DNA from: Kwoniella bestiolae CBS 10118
Taxonomy: Eukaryota; Basidiomycota; Tremellomycetes; Tremellales; Cryptococcaceae
Assembly (NCBI RefSeq): GCF_000512585.2
Contig: NC_089242.1
Location: forward strand, 496,001-560,000
Reading direction: 5' to 3'
Length of the DNA: 64,000 nucleotides
Made by a program: the position numbers and the translations under genes
The notes under the pieces: generated by a model
Databases searched by the model: none
Told to the model about the DNA's origin: nothing
Seen by the model: only the letters and a program-made list of their open reading frames with translations
In this document: positions 33,899-46,397 of the stretch, one piece after another
How the letters are laid out: each line of letters starts with the position of its first letter
How positions within the stretch are numbered: the stretch's first letter is position 1

Positions 33899-35797
33899 CT
33901 AAGCCTTCACAGCTTTCTCTTCTCGTGCAATTTCGAATGGATCCCTCACACTCCCAGTCTTCTCTCTCCATTCCTCGCTGCGGGTATTGTCAGAAGAGAA
34001 TCACAATTAGCATTTACACTTTGAGAACCAAGTATGACTAGCCAATCTGGCGAGACCAGTGAATAACGGTCATCAACTCACGCAAAAGCAGATCTCAAGC
34101 CATTCATCCTCAGCTGCAGCCCATCCAACTGAGCAGCCAAAGTCAACATTGCCTGTTGGTGATTCTGGATAGTCTGGGCAATAGCTTGTGGAGATGGTGT
34201 ATGAACTTCCGATGATAGGGACACGATGGCTCGGTTGAGTTGCTACATGTCAACAGATTTAGCATTTGCTCGGCTCTCTTTCAGGTGTGAGGTCGCTTTT
34301 AATGGCCGTGAGGGAGCCAACTCACAGATATGGTCTTCTTATACCTTCCTACCCTCTCTTCCATCTGATCCGCAATCTTAGCGAAGAACCTAATTGTCAC
34401 CATGATAGCGAGTTAGCTTTCAGGTCCCTTGTGTTTAAGAAAACCAAGTCTACAACTCACTCCTGGGGGAACTCCCTATATGCGCCCAATCTCACTTGAC
34501 CCATCCTTCCTTCGGCAGATCTATATACATCCCAGATCTCCTTGACTCGTTCGACATCGCGTCCTTCGTTGATCATCCGCTCTCGAAGTTGAGTAAGGGA
34601 GGTGGAGATTGATTTGAGGGTATGTGAGATTGCAGAGTGTTCCTATGAGGTCATAGACAAGTCAGTACAGTGTCAGATGATGAGCAAGCGATCTCGCTCA
34701 CCTCATGAGCAGCCTTCACATCCAAGCTAGTTTGCCAGATCGCTCTTCCCAATCCCTCAATGTTCATACCTGATCCCTGAGCTTTTTGCGTTTTGATAAC
34801 GGTGCTACACGTCGATTGTCAGTCAAGTGCATTCTCTCCTATGAGAAAAACCGTTGTAGATGAAGAAGGTGGACCTTCCCTGCGTAAATGAGTGAAATGG
34901 GAGACGACAACTCACTCCATCTGCTCAATGTATTTCTGCACGCCCTCAGGCAACTCCGAAAACTTCGTTGTCTTACTTATACCTCCCCCATTATTCTGAT
35001 TACTCGTTGAAGTCTGTAATTGTTGATTCTGCGTGTTACTAGGAGCGGTCTGACCAAACAAGGAAGAAGATTGAGGTTGACCAGCTTGACCGAATATCGA
35101 AGATGATTGTTGAGGCTGTTGCTGTTGGTTGGTTGAGCCGAATAAGCTATTTTGTTGGGGTTGTTGAGTTGACGATTGAGCATTGGTCGATCCAAACAAA
35201 CCTCCTCCTCCGGTGGTAGACCCGAATAATCCTCCTCCGGTGGTGCTAGGTTGTTGAGTGGTGGATCCGAACAAACCTCCTCCAGTAGCTGGTTTTGCTT
35301 GGTTGGTAGATCCGAATAACCCCCCTGAGGTAGCAGGTTGAGGCTGAGTTGAAGTAGATCCAAACAATCCTCCCCCACCAGCAGCAGGTTGTTGTGGGGT
35401 AGCAGTAGATCCAAACAGTCCTCCACCTGCAGCAGGCTGTTGAGGTTGAGTAGTAGTTGAGCCGAACAGACCACCTCCCGTTGCAGGTTTAGCACCAAAG
35501 AGGGAAGTACCAGCTTGACCTGGCTGCTGTTGACCACCTAAACTTCCGAATAAACCTCCACCTGAAGTAGCACCTGTGGCGGTAGCAGGTTGAGAGGTAC
35601 TGGGATTACCGAATGAGAATGGTGCTGCTGCTGTCGAAGGGGTCGTACCTGGTGTGGGATTGGTAACTGACAATTGAGGAGCAGAAGGTTGGGTTGTGGA
35701 GGACGCTCCGAATTTGAAGCTACGAGTACATCATGTCAATCAGCTAGGTCATACAGGATAGATGGTGGACTGAGTTAGCTCACCCTCCGAATGACAT
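33899..35797 (-). CDS. NUP49: GLFG nucleoporin of the Nup62 channel complex (Nup49/Nup58 type)
   Basis: This protein lines the central channel of the nuclear pore and binds transport receptors. Exons: 35784-35797, 34916-35719, 34702-34804, 34461-34642, 34326-34389, 34082-34242 and 33899-33977 (468 residues). The N-terminal half is dominated by GLFGST and SLFGxT repeats separated by Gln/Thr/Ala spacers, about a dozen FG units. The second half is a conserved coiled-coil region: KFSELPEGVQKYIEQM, KAQGSGMNIEGLGRAIWQTS, then long heptad-like stretches. ELP-VQKYIEQM is the family's entry to the coiled coils that pair with Nup62/Nsp1 and Nup54/Nup57. The FG block at DNA level is a diverged tandem repeat. 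The gene diverges from the DUF2433-like gene. Confidence 0.9.
35005..35645 (-). repeat. FG-repeat coding array inside NUP49
   Basis: Around twelve copies of a unit encoding GGGLFGST or a close variant, with variable Gln/Thr/Pro spacers. The DNA copies of the core (CCGAATAAACCTCCTCC on the plus strand) are similar enough to invite slippage or gene conversion. Confidence 0.85.
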
Positions 35798-36159
35798 GGT
35801 GATGTGCTCGATGTATGCTTCCAGTGGTAAGTGGTACAGAGAAAGATGAGAGGATCAAGATTGCAGCATGATGTTTTTGGGGTCTATATGTGGTCAACTC
35901 AAGATGCAGTAGTAGCAGTCGCGAATGAACTGTTACGTAACACGTCGAGTTGGCCACCGTTGACCGCATGATGCATGACATTGACACATTTGATCATTCC
36001 TCTTCCTCTTCCTCTTCCGCTTCATCATCTCAATCCAATCTCCTCCTTTTGTATCTTCTCAGATCGCCCCTCCTCAGACCAGCGGCAAGTATACTCTCAG
36101 GATTGTAACGACTTATAAATACCCTCAAACAGCTGGAAACTATCGAATCCAATCTCAAA
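35798..36159. promoter_or_regulatory. Divergent promoter region, NUP49 / DUF2433-like gene
   Basis: 362 bp between outward-facing ATGs. A CTTCCTCTTCCTCTTCC pyrimidine tract lies at about 36000-36020. The promoter role is inferred from orientation. Confidence 0.5.
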
Positions 36160-39153
36160 ATGACAGCTCAACCTGCTAGGACCAACGGTGATGTCCCCCA
36201 TTCCTCAACGGAAAAGACCACTCCTTCTTCCTCTACAGCTCCTAGGGTAGTACTGGCAGGGAAGACAGGCAGAATCTTATGCGTAGCGGATATCCGTGGT
36301 GATTGTAAGTCAGCTGTTTCACCGGGACCAAGAGCATAGCTGACCATCGAACTCACCTTCCTTCCTTGGTGGTGATCATGAACACGCACAGACCACGAGT
36401 TGAACAGGCTCATAAGAGAACATGAAGCTACTGCTGTCATTCATACTGGTGACTTCGGGTTCATGAACGCAGACAGTGTAGAACGTATGGGAGATAGGTA
36501 GGTCAAATCATCTTCCACCATCTGCCCTCTTCATGCCGTATGATGAAAGGCCATCGAGGAGGAAAGGTATCAGATCAGCTGACGGTATATCGTTACATCA
36601 CGTCTACATAGAATTTTGCGACACCTCATCACCTACTCGCCATTGATACCACCCGCAACTCGAAATCAACTACTATCCAACGAATTAGACACAGATAGAA
36701 AGTCATTGATCGAACAACTGAACAACTCTTCTGTACACTTCCCTCTCTCCCAATTTCCTCATCTCCTCTCCGGTGCAATCAACTTCCCCGTACCTGTATT
36801 TACGGTATGGGGATTGATTGAAGATGTTAGAGTGTTAGAGAAGTTCAGGACCGGTGAATACGAAGTGAACAACCTCTTCATCATCGATGAAGCTACTTCG
36901 AGAGTGGTGGATGTTGGTGGATTGAAGTTGCGATTGTTTGGGCTGGGTGGTGCAGTAACTCCTCATAAGATGTGTAAGTCAGCTTAACAACCTATGTGTC
37001 TCGTCATAGAATTCAGCTGATAAGGTGTATGTGCAGTCGACAATGGTATGTCCGTTGATGAGCGTCTCCTACCATACCGCGCTGACAATCATTTCAGGCG
37101 AGGGATTCGCTACCATAGCTGGTGGATCTGGTACGATGTGGGCAAGTGCATTGCAGATGGGAGAGTTGATAGATACCGCTCAACGAGTAAGTAACATCGC
37201 ATAACCTACTCCATTTGGGAAGGAAGACTGAATTTAATGGAACCTTTCAGGTATACGACGCATCCGAAACTCGTCTTTTGATCTCATCAGCACCCATTCG
37301 TAATGGACTGTTATCGTTGATCGCCAACGCTTTGAAGGCCGATCTCACCATATCAGGTGGTCTGCACTGTAATTATACGCTCCTTCCGCTCACTGAAAGA
37401 GATGGTAACATTGACGACACCCTTCTTAGTCCGATATCCTGTCTCCTTCAACGAATTCTCGATCCATGAGAAGTACGACCAATATCAACAGAAACTACTG
37501 GCCGCTTCTAGTCATTTCAACGAAGTGTACGATGCTGTACGAGATAAAGTGGATAGTAGCATGAGGTGTGTTTGGCACGATACCTTTGTAGGGAATCTCA
37601 AGCTGATCGAGTCTTCGCTTAGCGAGCAACAACAAGCGCTATTGAAAAAGATCACCTCTGCTGTTTCGAAGATGCCTGTAGAGACAGATCACACATGGAC
37701 AAATACATGGAATTGGATTCTCTCGTGAGTGGCTGTTGCCCAGTGACATGGATCTTCCTATAGCTAACAAAGCCAATAGTGATGCCTCGTGCGGCCATAT
37801 GGTACTTTCCATCACCGATAGCAGAGTATCAGCGGAAACAAAGACAGCTGGTGAGTTGCTTGCTCACTATAATCGTCACTGTAAGCTGCATGCTGACGCC
37901 TCGTAGGCCTTAACTTTGCTCATCGAAGTGGACAAGGTCCTGCTCCACCATCAGCTCCTATCCTCGCGTCCACAGCTGCCCCCATCGCTCGACGCCCTGA
38001 TGCTGCGGAACAACCCAAATCCATTGCACCTACTCGAGCACCTCTCGGCCCAGGCATTGCTACCGCAACCAAACCTGGACAACCGTCTAACACTGCACCA
38101 ACTGGTCCCAACGCTTTCAAGAACGGCTTGAACCGAGCGAATTCAGGTCGACCTCTACCTCCTTCTGCCACTACAGCTTCACCTGCACCTGTAGCCCCTG
38201 CCTCTTCCACTGCCGCTACGAACGGCTCTATCCCTGTCAAACCTCCTACTCAGCCTCGTGGAAGAGGTGGTAACATTGCCGGTCAAGCATTTGCAGCTGC
38301 TGGCGCGGTGAAGGATAAGATCGTCGAGGCTGTTAAACCTGGTTCTACTTCTACTACGAAACCACCACCTTCTGGACCTGTTAAACCCCCAACTCCAGTT
38401 ACAACTGCCAAGCCTGCCACTGCTTCTACCGCTTCTTCCGACAAGACCGTCAAGGATGACACCAAGAAGGTAGCTGCGGCGACCAACGATGCTTCGACTA
38501 ACGGCGCATCAAGCGAAGCTGGAAACACCTCAACAGAGTCTAAGGAAGGTGTCAAACCTGCTCATAGTCGAGAGGGCTCGGGCGAGGTGAGAAGCAAGAA
38601 ACCAACCTCTTTATACCTCAAGGGATTGCCTGTACCTACCACTGAGGAGGAGATCAAGGGTCTGTTCAAGGATCAAGCTGACAAGGTGAGTTGGCAGGGG
38701 CTATATATAGCAACCCAATGATTTCAACTGACTGACAATGTATCGCAGATCGTCCAAGTCAAGATCATCTCCGATAGACTGACGAACAAGCAAAAAGTCA
38801 GTTTCGATTTCGTGGGGTTCGCCTAAGGACGTGAAGCTGACGTATGATTGCAGGACTTCGGATACGTCGATTTCGCAAATGAAGAAGATATGAACTCTGC
38901 CTTGAAAGTCGCTGAAGGGGGAAAGATCAAGGATGCAACAATCTCAGTTACGGTGTCCAACCCTCCCGCGAGGTCTTTCGTAGATAGTGGTTTCAGGGGT
39001 AGAGGCGGTCGAGGCGGCTCGAGTGGGTTCAGGGGAGGTAGAGGTGGACGAGGATTTGGGTCGATCAGTGGTGGATTGGGAAGAAAGGATGTAGGCGAGG
39101 GTAAGGAAGGTGGTAGTGCTACACCGGTGGCAGCGGGGAAGAAGAAGGAATAG
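36160..39153 (+). CDS. DUF2433-like phosphoesterase-fold protein with RRM and RGG tail
   Basis: Probable RNA-binding protein of unknown role. Exons: 36160-36304, 36392-36497, 36612-36973, 37037-37045, 37098-37186, 37251-37368, 37430-37724, 37780-37850, 37907-38685, 38749-38796 and 38854-39153 (773 residues). The N-terminal domain resembles calcineurin-like phosphoesterases in layout (ADIRGDYHELN, HTGDFGF, VWGLIED, LGGAVTPHKM, GGLHFRY), a pattern I associate with the fungal DUF2433 family. Usual metal ligands are replaced: Arg for His after the first Asp, and GLI for GNH. A 250-residue Pro/Ala/Thr-rich linker follows. Residues about 628-715 form an RRM with RNP2 LYLKGLPV and RNP1 KDFGYVDF, then an RGG-rich tail (FRGRGGRGG). 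Exon 4 is a 9-nt microexon. The family name is from memory; the RRM and RGG parts are clear. Confidence 0.85.
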
Positions 39154-39715
39154 GAAGCGTATGACACTAGAAGGACTTTGATGGGATGAAACGATCGCCT
39201 TTTTGGGGGAAGAGAGTCGAACGTGACTGTACAGCAAAACAACAGAAACGAAAATCACATCGAATTAAAACAACATTTTGTACAAAGGTAAAGTATATTC
39301 AGCTTACAGAATTAGAGGTAGAGGGAGAGAGAAGGTATCATACTTGCAAGAGAGATATTGAATAGATAGAATAGGGTTGATTGAGGGGGGGTCTCATATT
39401 CGCTTACTCTCAATCTTCTTTCTTGGTCATACAGTCCTTTTTCGCCTCTTTGATTCCTCTTGGATTGAGGGGTTTATTCTATTTCATTTTCAATTATATC
39501 TGGCATTTCTACGTTTATTATGTGTATATAGATTATTAAACTCATCATGCATTATAAACTACAATAAACGTTCTAGCCATGATGGGCTGTTATACCTGTG
39601 AGTGTATCCTTCGTTGATATCTCTTATTGCACGCAATCTACCGCCATGATGCTGTCCATTTCCTTTCTCTCGATCACGATCACAGTGACAGATCGATTCT
39701 CACTTTGATCTTGAC
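39154..39715. other. Convergent 3' region
   Basis: 562 bp between two convergent stop codons. It includes a pyrimidine-rich stretch with TTTATTATGTG-like AT patches near 39480-39560. No supported gene. Confidence 0.4.
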
Positions 39716-41166
39716 TCATGCCTTTCGCCTCAGTATCACGATATCGGTATCATACTTGTACTGGAATATGCCTTTCTGCTCCCCACCATCCAAAACAAAG
39801 GAACGTGAATTAGCTGTGCGAACTCGTGCAGACGTGGTACAAGGAGAAGGAGGAACACAAACACTTACATCCTTATCTACCCAATCGTGTTGAGCATCTC
39901 GTACGATCCCGCGTATCTGAGTTTCCAACTTTTCTCGATCGGCCGGTGAGAGATGGGCAGATGTCAAGTATGATTTGGAGAATAACCTGTCAATAAGCTA
40001 AGTATTACCATGGTAAGAGGAAATCAGCATATACATTCCCTTTTCATGAAGGACAATCACTCCAATGATGACTTCAGAAAAGTCAAATATCGTATCCCAC
40101 GCGAGACCAACTCACTTCATCTTCGCTTATCCCCGTTCCCCAAGTGGTAATCCACTCCTCCTTCTCCTCAAACAACTCCATATAAGCTTGCGTCTCGAAC
40201 ATTTTCCTCCACAGTCCTTTATAGTACTGCGGCGAGCCCAGATCATACGGCTCGTACGAATCGCGGATCTCGCCTTGCCAATGAGGTTGGCGGGACTCGA
40301 GGTTCCATATGAGGATGAGAGGTGCGGAGGGACGGAGGTAGGATGATATCTCGCGCTGCGATAGAGCACCTCAACTTAGTATGTTGCCCCTCGACTTTAC
40401 TGTGAATGATATAGGGTAGTTATGAAGATAGACGAGACCAAACCCACCAAAGCACCCTCATGATCATCGCACCAATGCCACGCCTGCGCAACTACCACCC
40501 CATCCACCTCACCCTTCTTCAACCCGTACTCCTCCACCTTGTGAAAATCGTCAAAAGCACCCTCAACAACTTGCACCGTCTTGCCCTCCAACGCTTTCTG
40601 AGGTATCTTGCTGTGTAATCCGTTTGACCAGGTCTTCCTCATTCCTTGGGAAGGCTCGATCGAAACCAGCGTATCAATTGGGAAATTCGGGTATCCGCTT
40701 GGAGCACCTCCATTCGAAGCTGGCGGCGGAGATAGGAGGAGTCTCGTGAATATACCTGTCCCCGAACCAGGCTCGATGATCTTCCACCGTTCGCCTCCTG
40801 AGAAACGAGAGATGGTCTGATGGATCTTGTGTAGTGCGTCGGGAGGGTAGGACGGTCTAGCTCTGTCATACTACACAAGAGATCGATTCATCCTTCTCAG
40901 ATATGATATTACCTAATGGTGGGATAGGTCAGGTCACTTACCAGGTCGTTCGTACCCTCTCCAAAACCGGAGATTGCGACTTTATGAACAGTCGATCTGG
41001 CCAGATTCGACAACAGACCACCTGTCGTACCGCTGCTATTCCATCTCCTCAGATGTGACACACCATTTATCGGTATCTGACGAGTCATCCTAGAACTTCT
41101 TCCGACCAGGATGCCTGTCGGACTGGCCAGACTTTCAGGTAGACGTGTAAGTATGTTCCTACTCAT
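39716..41166 (-). CDS. Class I SAM-dependent methyltransferase, probably mitochondrial
   Basis: Transfers a methyl group from S-adenosylmethionine; substrate unknown. Exons: 40942-41166, 40448-40870, 40116-40355, 39869-39997 and 39716-39775 (358 residues). Motif I, the SAM-binding loop, is IIEPGSGTGIFTRLLL at about residue 106. An acidic strand-2 end (SIEPSQGM) and DGVVVAQAWHWCDDHEGAL (motif III/post-III) follow, then WNLESRQPHWQGEIRDSYEPY. The pattern AYDRARPSYP before the domain and QAWHWCD resemble yeast Crg1 and trans-aconitate-methyltransferase-like proteins. The first 60 residues are rich in Arg, Ser and Leu with few acids (SRMTRQIPINGVSHLRRW), suggesting a mitochondrial leader. The start is the first ATG in the frame. 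Function beyond the fold is not decided by the sequence. Confidence 0.85.
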
Positions 41167-41775
41167 GATGATCGACAGTCGATAATTATAAGATCACGCG
41201 GTACTAGAGAAAGCTAAAGCCAAATGAGTGGTATGAGAGAGTAAGAAAGACGAGAGGTTGATGGACTCATGACTCTCGAACGATTCTCTCCTCTCTTTCA
41301 TATTCAAACGGACCGGATATGGCCGATGGTCAAACAAGTCAAGTCACCAGCGCGTAGTGTCATCACCCGAAAGGGCCAAAGCATCGTACTATACATGTAC
41401 CGACGAGTCAAGATTACTGACCAATTCAGTTCGTTTGTGTGTGCGAGCAGACGGAGCAGAGACAGATTTCAACCCCAGCCTCAAGTGGAAGCACGTTTTC
41501 TGCATGAACAACAATGCCGTATAATAAAATGCTATTAATGATATACTCTGGTCCTGTTTGTTCGCGCGGGCTCATGATCGGGAAAATGGGTCAAATATAC
41601 AGAGAGGAGGAGGAGAATAAGCAAGGTCGATGGTGCGTTGAAGAATTTGTCTATGACAGGAAAAGAAAGAATGGGTATTTGATTGATATTATATACACAA
41701 CAGGTTAAGAAAATGGGATATGTATTCCGATCATGGCAAAAGGCAAAAGAGAAATGTCCGTTCAAAGTCATTTGA
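41167..41775. other. Intergenic: methyltransferase promoter and glyoxal oxidase 3' region
   Basis: 609 bp with no supported gene. Both flanking genes are on the minus strand. Confidence 0.4.
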
Positions 41776-44068
41776 CTATAAAGCAGTCAAAGTCAATCCT
41801 ACCAATCCTACGAAACCGCTCAAGAGAGCAGTAGATAATTTCAGACCTGCTGAAACTACCGCCGAGGATTTGGCAGCAGCGTTCTGTTGACTTGATGAAG
41901 CGGTTGTAGTTGATTCTTCGGAACTGTCCGAAGAAGTGCCATTGACATTTCCATTGGTCTTGGGTTCGGACGAAGTGGTCGAAGATTTGGGTAAGACCGA
42001 GGCGGCGGATACTGGTTGAGTTTCGATTTGACCGGAACCAATCATGATCATCTTACCCTGCGAGGCGACCCCGTCGACGGTGAGGAAGATCATCGCTGGA
42101 CCAGGTTGGAAGATGTTCGCGTTGGGTGGCATCTGAGAGACGTGCAGGGTGATCTCACCGGTCTCAGAGTTCTTAGTGTATGAAGTTTCCAATTCCAAGT
42201 ATCGTTGACCAAAGTTGATGGCGTGGGTGGAGAAACCAGTTCGGATGACTACGACCTTGGTGTTTGACGGGTCTGAAGTAGAGTTTTGTGGGGTGTAGGT
42301 GAGATCCCATGAATCACCGCCGTATGAGAGCGAAGTGGGGAAGGCAGATGGGACAGGTCGTTCTTCATTGTACCACAGGGGGTACCATTGTTCCACTTCG
42401 TATGATGTACCCCACTGTTCAAAGGTGACATCTTTGTTGGGGTTGGAACCTGAGATCAAGACGGATGAATCGGGAAGTAAGATGGCGGTGGAGTGGTACA
42501 TTCGTTCTTGGACTGATTCACCGAGTCCGTCTCTCGACCACCTTGAGCCGGAGGGTGCGGAAGGGTTGTAGATGGCAGGTTGGTAAAGTGGTGCTTGACC
42601 GTATGATTGACCGATGGAGTATTTCTCATCACCATAACCGGCGGTACCCATGTTGACACCGTTACCCATCCAAAGGGTTCCATCAGGCAACCAGATAAAG
42701 TTACCCATACTTCGTCCTTCGGGCATGTGGTCGTCGTCTACATATTGAGGATTGGCATCTTCTGGAGAGATTCTCACACAAGTATCATCGGCTGGAACAG
42801 CGGTGACGTTGAAGCCTGCTCCACCGTCGGATGACTTGTTGAAAGGTGCGCTTGAGCCACCACAGAAGAGGAGAGAGACGGTGTAGTTGTTGGCAGGGGT
42901 CAAAGGAAGCATGGCGGTGGCGGCGGAAGCGGGGTAGACTCGGACGGAGTAAGGCATGTCGGGAAGAGGAGTTTCGGTTCGGGTGTCCATGTCGTATAAG
43001 ATGGTCTTGTAGGCGGCTTGCAAGAAGAGTTTACCATTGGGTAAGAGGTAGGTGAGGGGGAAGAGGTTGACGGGGACGGTGTAGTTGAGGAAGTCCATGG
43101 GGATACCACCTGATGATTTCTTGGGCCAGTACTCGTAGGTGGGGTTGTTCTGCACAAAGGTCGATACGTATCTGTGTATGGTGTAAGTTAGCACAAGCCT
43201 CCTTTGGATGAGACAACAACATGAAGCGGAAAGGGGATCATCCACTTACCCTCCATTGTTATCACCACCAAGGACGATGAGGGATCCATCACCCAGTATC
43301 TCTACAGAAGGGTACCATCGTTTTCCCTGTCGACAAGCAAACACATATCAACACTGTACATATAGCTACATTCAATGCGGAGAACTAATGCACTCACAGA
43401 CATGGTCAAAGCGTCACCACCTTCCTGCCATGCGCAATTACCATCGTCGCAAGGGGTCAACAATCGGATGGCAGCACCACCATCAGTGTTGAGGTAAGGG
43501 TTTTTACCACCAGCATCTTTGGTAGCAACACCTTCATATGTTACAGGTTGATTACCACCAAAGACAACCCATGATCCGTTGGCGACTGTCAAACCAGCAG
43601 CACAGAATGTGTTGGACGAAACGGGCATGGCTGTAGCGGAGTTGGAAGAGAGGTCGTATGTCGTTCCCCATGCTGGGTGTGTGAGACCATCAGAGTTGGT
43701 CACCAACATGGAGTTGTTCTCGGCCTCTAACGGAGGAGTACGAGTCAGTATGGGTTATCATCGTCAACGAGGAGAACTCAGGAAGAAACGGTCCACTCAC
43801 TGTCAAGTATATACACCGTCTTCTCAGTACCCAAAAACATCATCTGCGCCGATACACCAGAATCACCGACAATCTTGAATCCACCGGGGACGGCCCCCGC
43901 ATCTCGTTCACCTAACACATGGCGAGCAGATAAATCACGATGCCTTACTTGTCGTTCTTTTGGCTGGAGGTTGGTGGATGCAGAGGTGGAAGCGATAGAA
44001 GAGGCGAGTAGGATAGAAATGAATGTGTTTATGGTTGCTTTGTTGGATCTCCTAGAAGGTTTGATCAT
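41776..44068 (-). CDS. Glyoxal oxidase-type copper radical oxidase, GPI-anchored
   Basis: Extracellular oxidase that turns simple aldehydes to acids with release of hydrogen peroxide. Exons: 43801-44068, 43398-43726, 43250-43326 and 41776-43171 (689 residues). After an N-terminal hydrophobic segment (FISILLASSIASTSAS), the seven-bladed propeller follows. The copper and radical residues are all present by pattern: Cys131 in NTFCAAGL and Tyr204 in KRWYPSVEILGDGS for the thioether-linked Tyr-Cys cofactor, Tyr450 and His451 in ERMYHSTAILLPD, and His541 in STHAINFGQR. The C-terminus is a Ser/Thr-rich stalk followed by a small-residue site and a hydrophobic tail (GFVGLVGLTLTAL), as for a GPI anchor. 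Family members supply peroxide for lignin breakdown in white-rot fungi and affect morphology in smuts; the role here is unknown. Confidence 0.93.
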
Positions 44069-46345
44069 TTTGCTGAAGTCTGGAGTCGATATAAAAGAAT
44101 GTATATATGTATTGTTGTATTCTGTATCTCTCTGGTCTATCTAAAGATAGAGATAGAGAGGAGGAACGGGGCGAAGGTATTTAAATATGTTATTATTATA
44201 AAGAACGTAAAGTGGTTTGTTGTCTTGTTTGTTGATAGGTGAGTTTGTGGTTGTCGTAGTAAAGGAGTGAAAGTGAAGAGGGTGTTGTTTTATATATTGA
44301 GAGCCCGTAACGATCCGATCCGAGATCAAGTTCGAGGTATAGTATATAAAAGAGAAAGGAGTGTGATCAGAGTTGGAGTCGTGTTTTGTTCGCTTTTGAC
44401 TTTTGGCTCCAATCGTTGGTCGTCAAGTGTCGAGGCGATGCAGATGAGGATGAGGGTCGATGATAATTGATAACAAGCCTGGTCTTAACAAGGATATAGG
44501 ATGGTAGGTGCGATGAGATCCGAGAGTAATGAGGGTTGTTGGAGTGATGTATGGTGGATGGATGATGTTTTAGCTGTTGTTTATAGACCCGTGCAATTGT
44601 TGTTCGGTAAGGGGGGAGTAGGCACCAAAAGAGTAGAGGTCGTTTCAGGGTTGTTTTTCTCTTCAGAGCAAGGTGTTTCGTCGGTTGGTTATTCGTTATT
44701 GTCTTGATGATGTCGTGGTTGCCGCTGTCGTATGTATGTCTATTTGAGGATGCAGTCTACCTGACCTTACCTTGCTTGACCTATCTGACATCTATACATA
44801 GAACAATGAAGAATGAAAGAGTGAACAGTAACGCTGTAAAGGTGTCGATGAAACGGTGTATGTGTATACGAGATACCCAAGCGTACGAATCTAGAATATA
44901 GAGTAGGAAAGAGATATGGCTGGTCAATGCGGTATGAACTGAAACGCGTCCTATGCTCATCTCATTATCGTCCATTCCTCATTTTCTTAGGATTCACTCT
45001 CAGCCTGGTTGTTTATCTCATGCTACAACTGTATGGTGGATTGTAAAAGCCAGTCGCGAGTAAACAACCACCTCTGTCTCTTTTACGTTAACTCTTCAGG
45101 AATGCTCCGCCCTGAATCTCTCGAGTTGTCAGATCCAGTAGCACTCCAAGGCAACAAACCAAGAGACCGTCGATCTTTGCGTTCCAGGGTTTGATACTAC
45201 AGTTACAAACCCTCGTTTCATCCATTGGTGAATTAATGCTTTAACAACTCCAATTCACAAACACAGCTTGCTAACGAGACTTTCCGATAGATACTAACAC
45301 ATGTCTTGAGCATTTACTGTACATAGTTTCTCATGTTTGCCGTCTACGTACGAAACGAGACGGTCCAGTTGTTTACTTTTGCGCTGATGCTTATCCTCAG
45401 ATAGAATAAGCATGCTATTTACGATTGTAATCGTGACCACAAATAGTCTTCGTGCTCCTTATAAACCTGATCAATAGGGTCACCCATTCACTTGATGACG
45501 AGGTACTCATGAGATGGCCATGACCGTTCGATTTGGCGCACTTCGTCAAGGCGTTACATTTCACGTCCACCAAAAATAGCTCAGCGAGAGAGACCGAGCT
45601 GTTGTAGGCTCTTACGCTCGAGCGATCTGAAGCACAGCATCGTGAAGTCTATCCACGTTCAGTTATGCGCTGGCGGCATCTCAGTGCAGTGTCATTGACA
45701 AATAAAGTCCAATGAAACTGGCTTAGACGAAGAATGCATCGTTTCCCCTTCACAATATTTTGTTATACAGAGGACCGGAGGCGTGGTCTGCATGTTCGTC
45801 GAAGTCGGATTGGAAAAGGTATTGTGACATTTTATGATTTCTCCTCTCCGTCGGATAACTCCCAGACAAGTCCTCGAAAGTCGAGCGGAAGCCTGCGGAT
45901 ACACATGCAAGCAAAATCTCATCCCAACAGACAGTCACGATTGCAAGGGAGATTGCAGCCGCATTACAGGCCTGAGCCTCATCTGGACACCCCTCGGATT
46001 CACAGTTCTCCTCCCCTCATTTGCCCAGCGATCTCCGACCTCAATTGACAAACCTCGTGAGATGAAACCATATTTGCTATCGCTGCTTGGATGCGAAGAT
46101 ATCCGATGGATCCGGAGACGAACTATTGGATCAGCGCAGATTACTTAGTATGCTGAATGAACCAAAAGATTATCAACCTAGCGACCATCATTCCTATCCG
46201 GTCGTTATCAGTGATGTTCAACCCCATATTCTCGAATTCTCTGCACGCCATCGCAAAATGACATCAAAACGTCCGTGCGCAACTACGCTCAGACCTCCGC
46301 CTTTAATCCGCTTGTTATGTATAATCAAGTAGGAGCCCAAATTTC
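44069..46345. other. Gene-poor stretch upstream of the 5S relic
   Basis: 2.3 kb. The first 800 bp upstream of glyoxal oxidase is AT-rich with GATAGAGATAGAGAG near 44145-44160 and is presumably its promoter. From about 45000 onward I find only short, stop-interrupted frames, no splice-consistent gene and no recognisable transposon protein. Base composition is less pyrimidine-skewed than promoters elsewhere in the window. Confidence 0.4.
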
Positions 46346-46386
46346 ATCTACGGCCATAGAACCCAGAAAATGCCGCATCCCGTCCG

Positions 46387-46397
46387 CTCTGCGAAGC
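46387..46397 (+). repeat. Left copy of 11-bp duplication (CTCTGCGAAGC)
   Basis: Identical to 46632-46642. It belongs to the 5S sequence (nt 42-52), and its second copy is at the other end of the insertion, as expected for a target-site duplication. Confidence 0.8.

Noticed and set aside
35005..35645. Repeat array in NUP49 as a CRISPR-like or mobile structure
   Set aside because: The periodicity is fully explained by in-frame FG-repeat coding in a nucleoporin.
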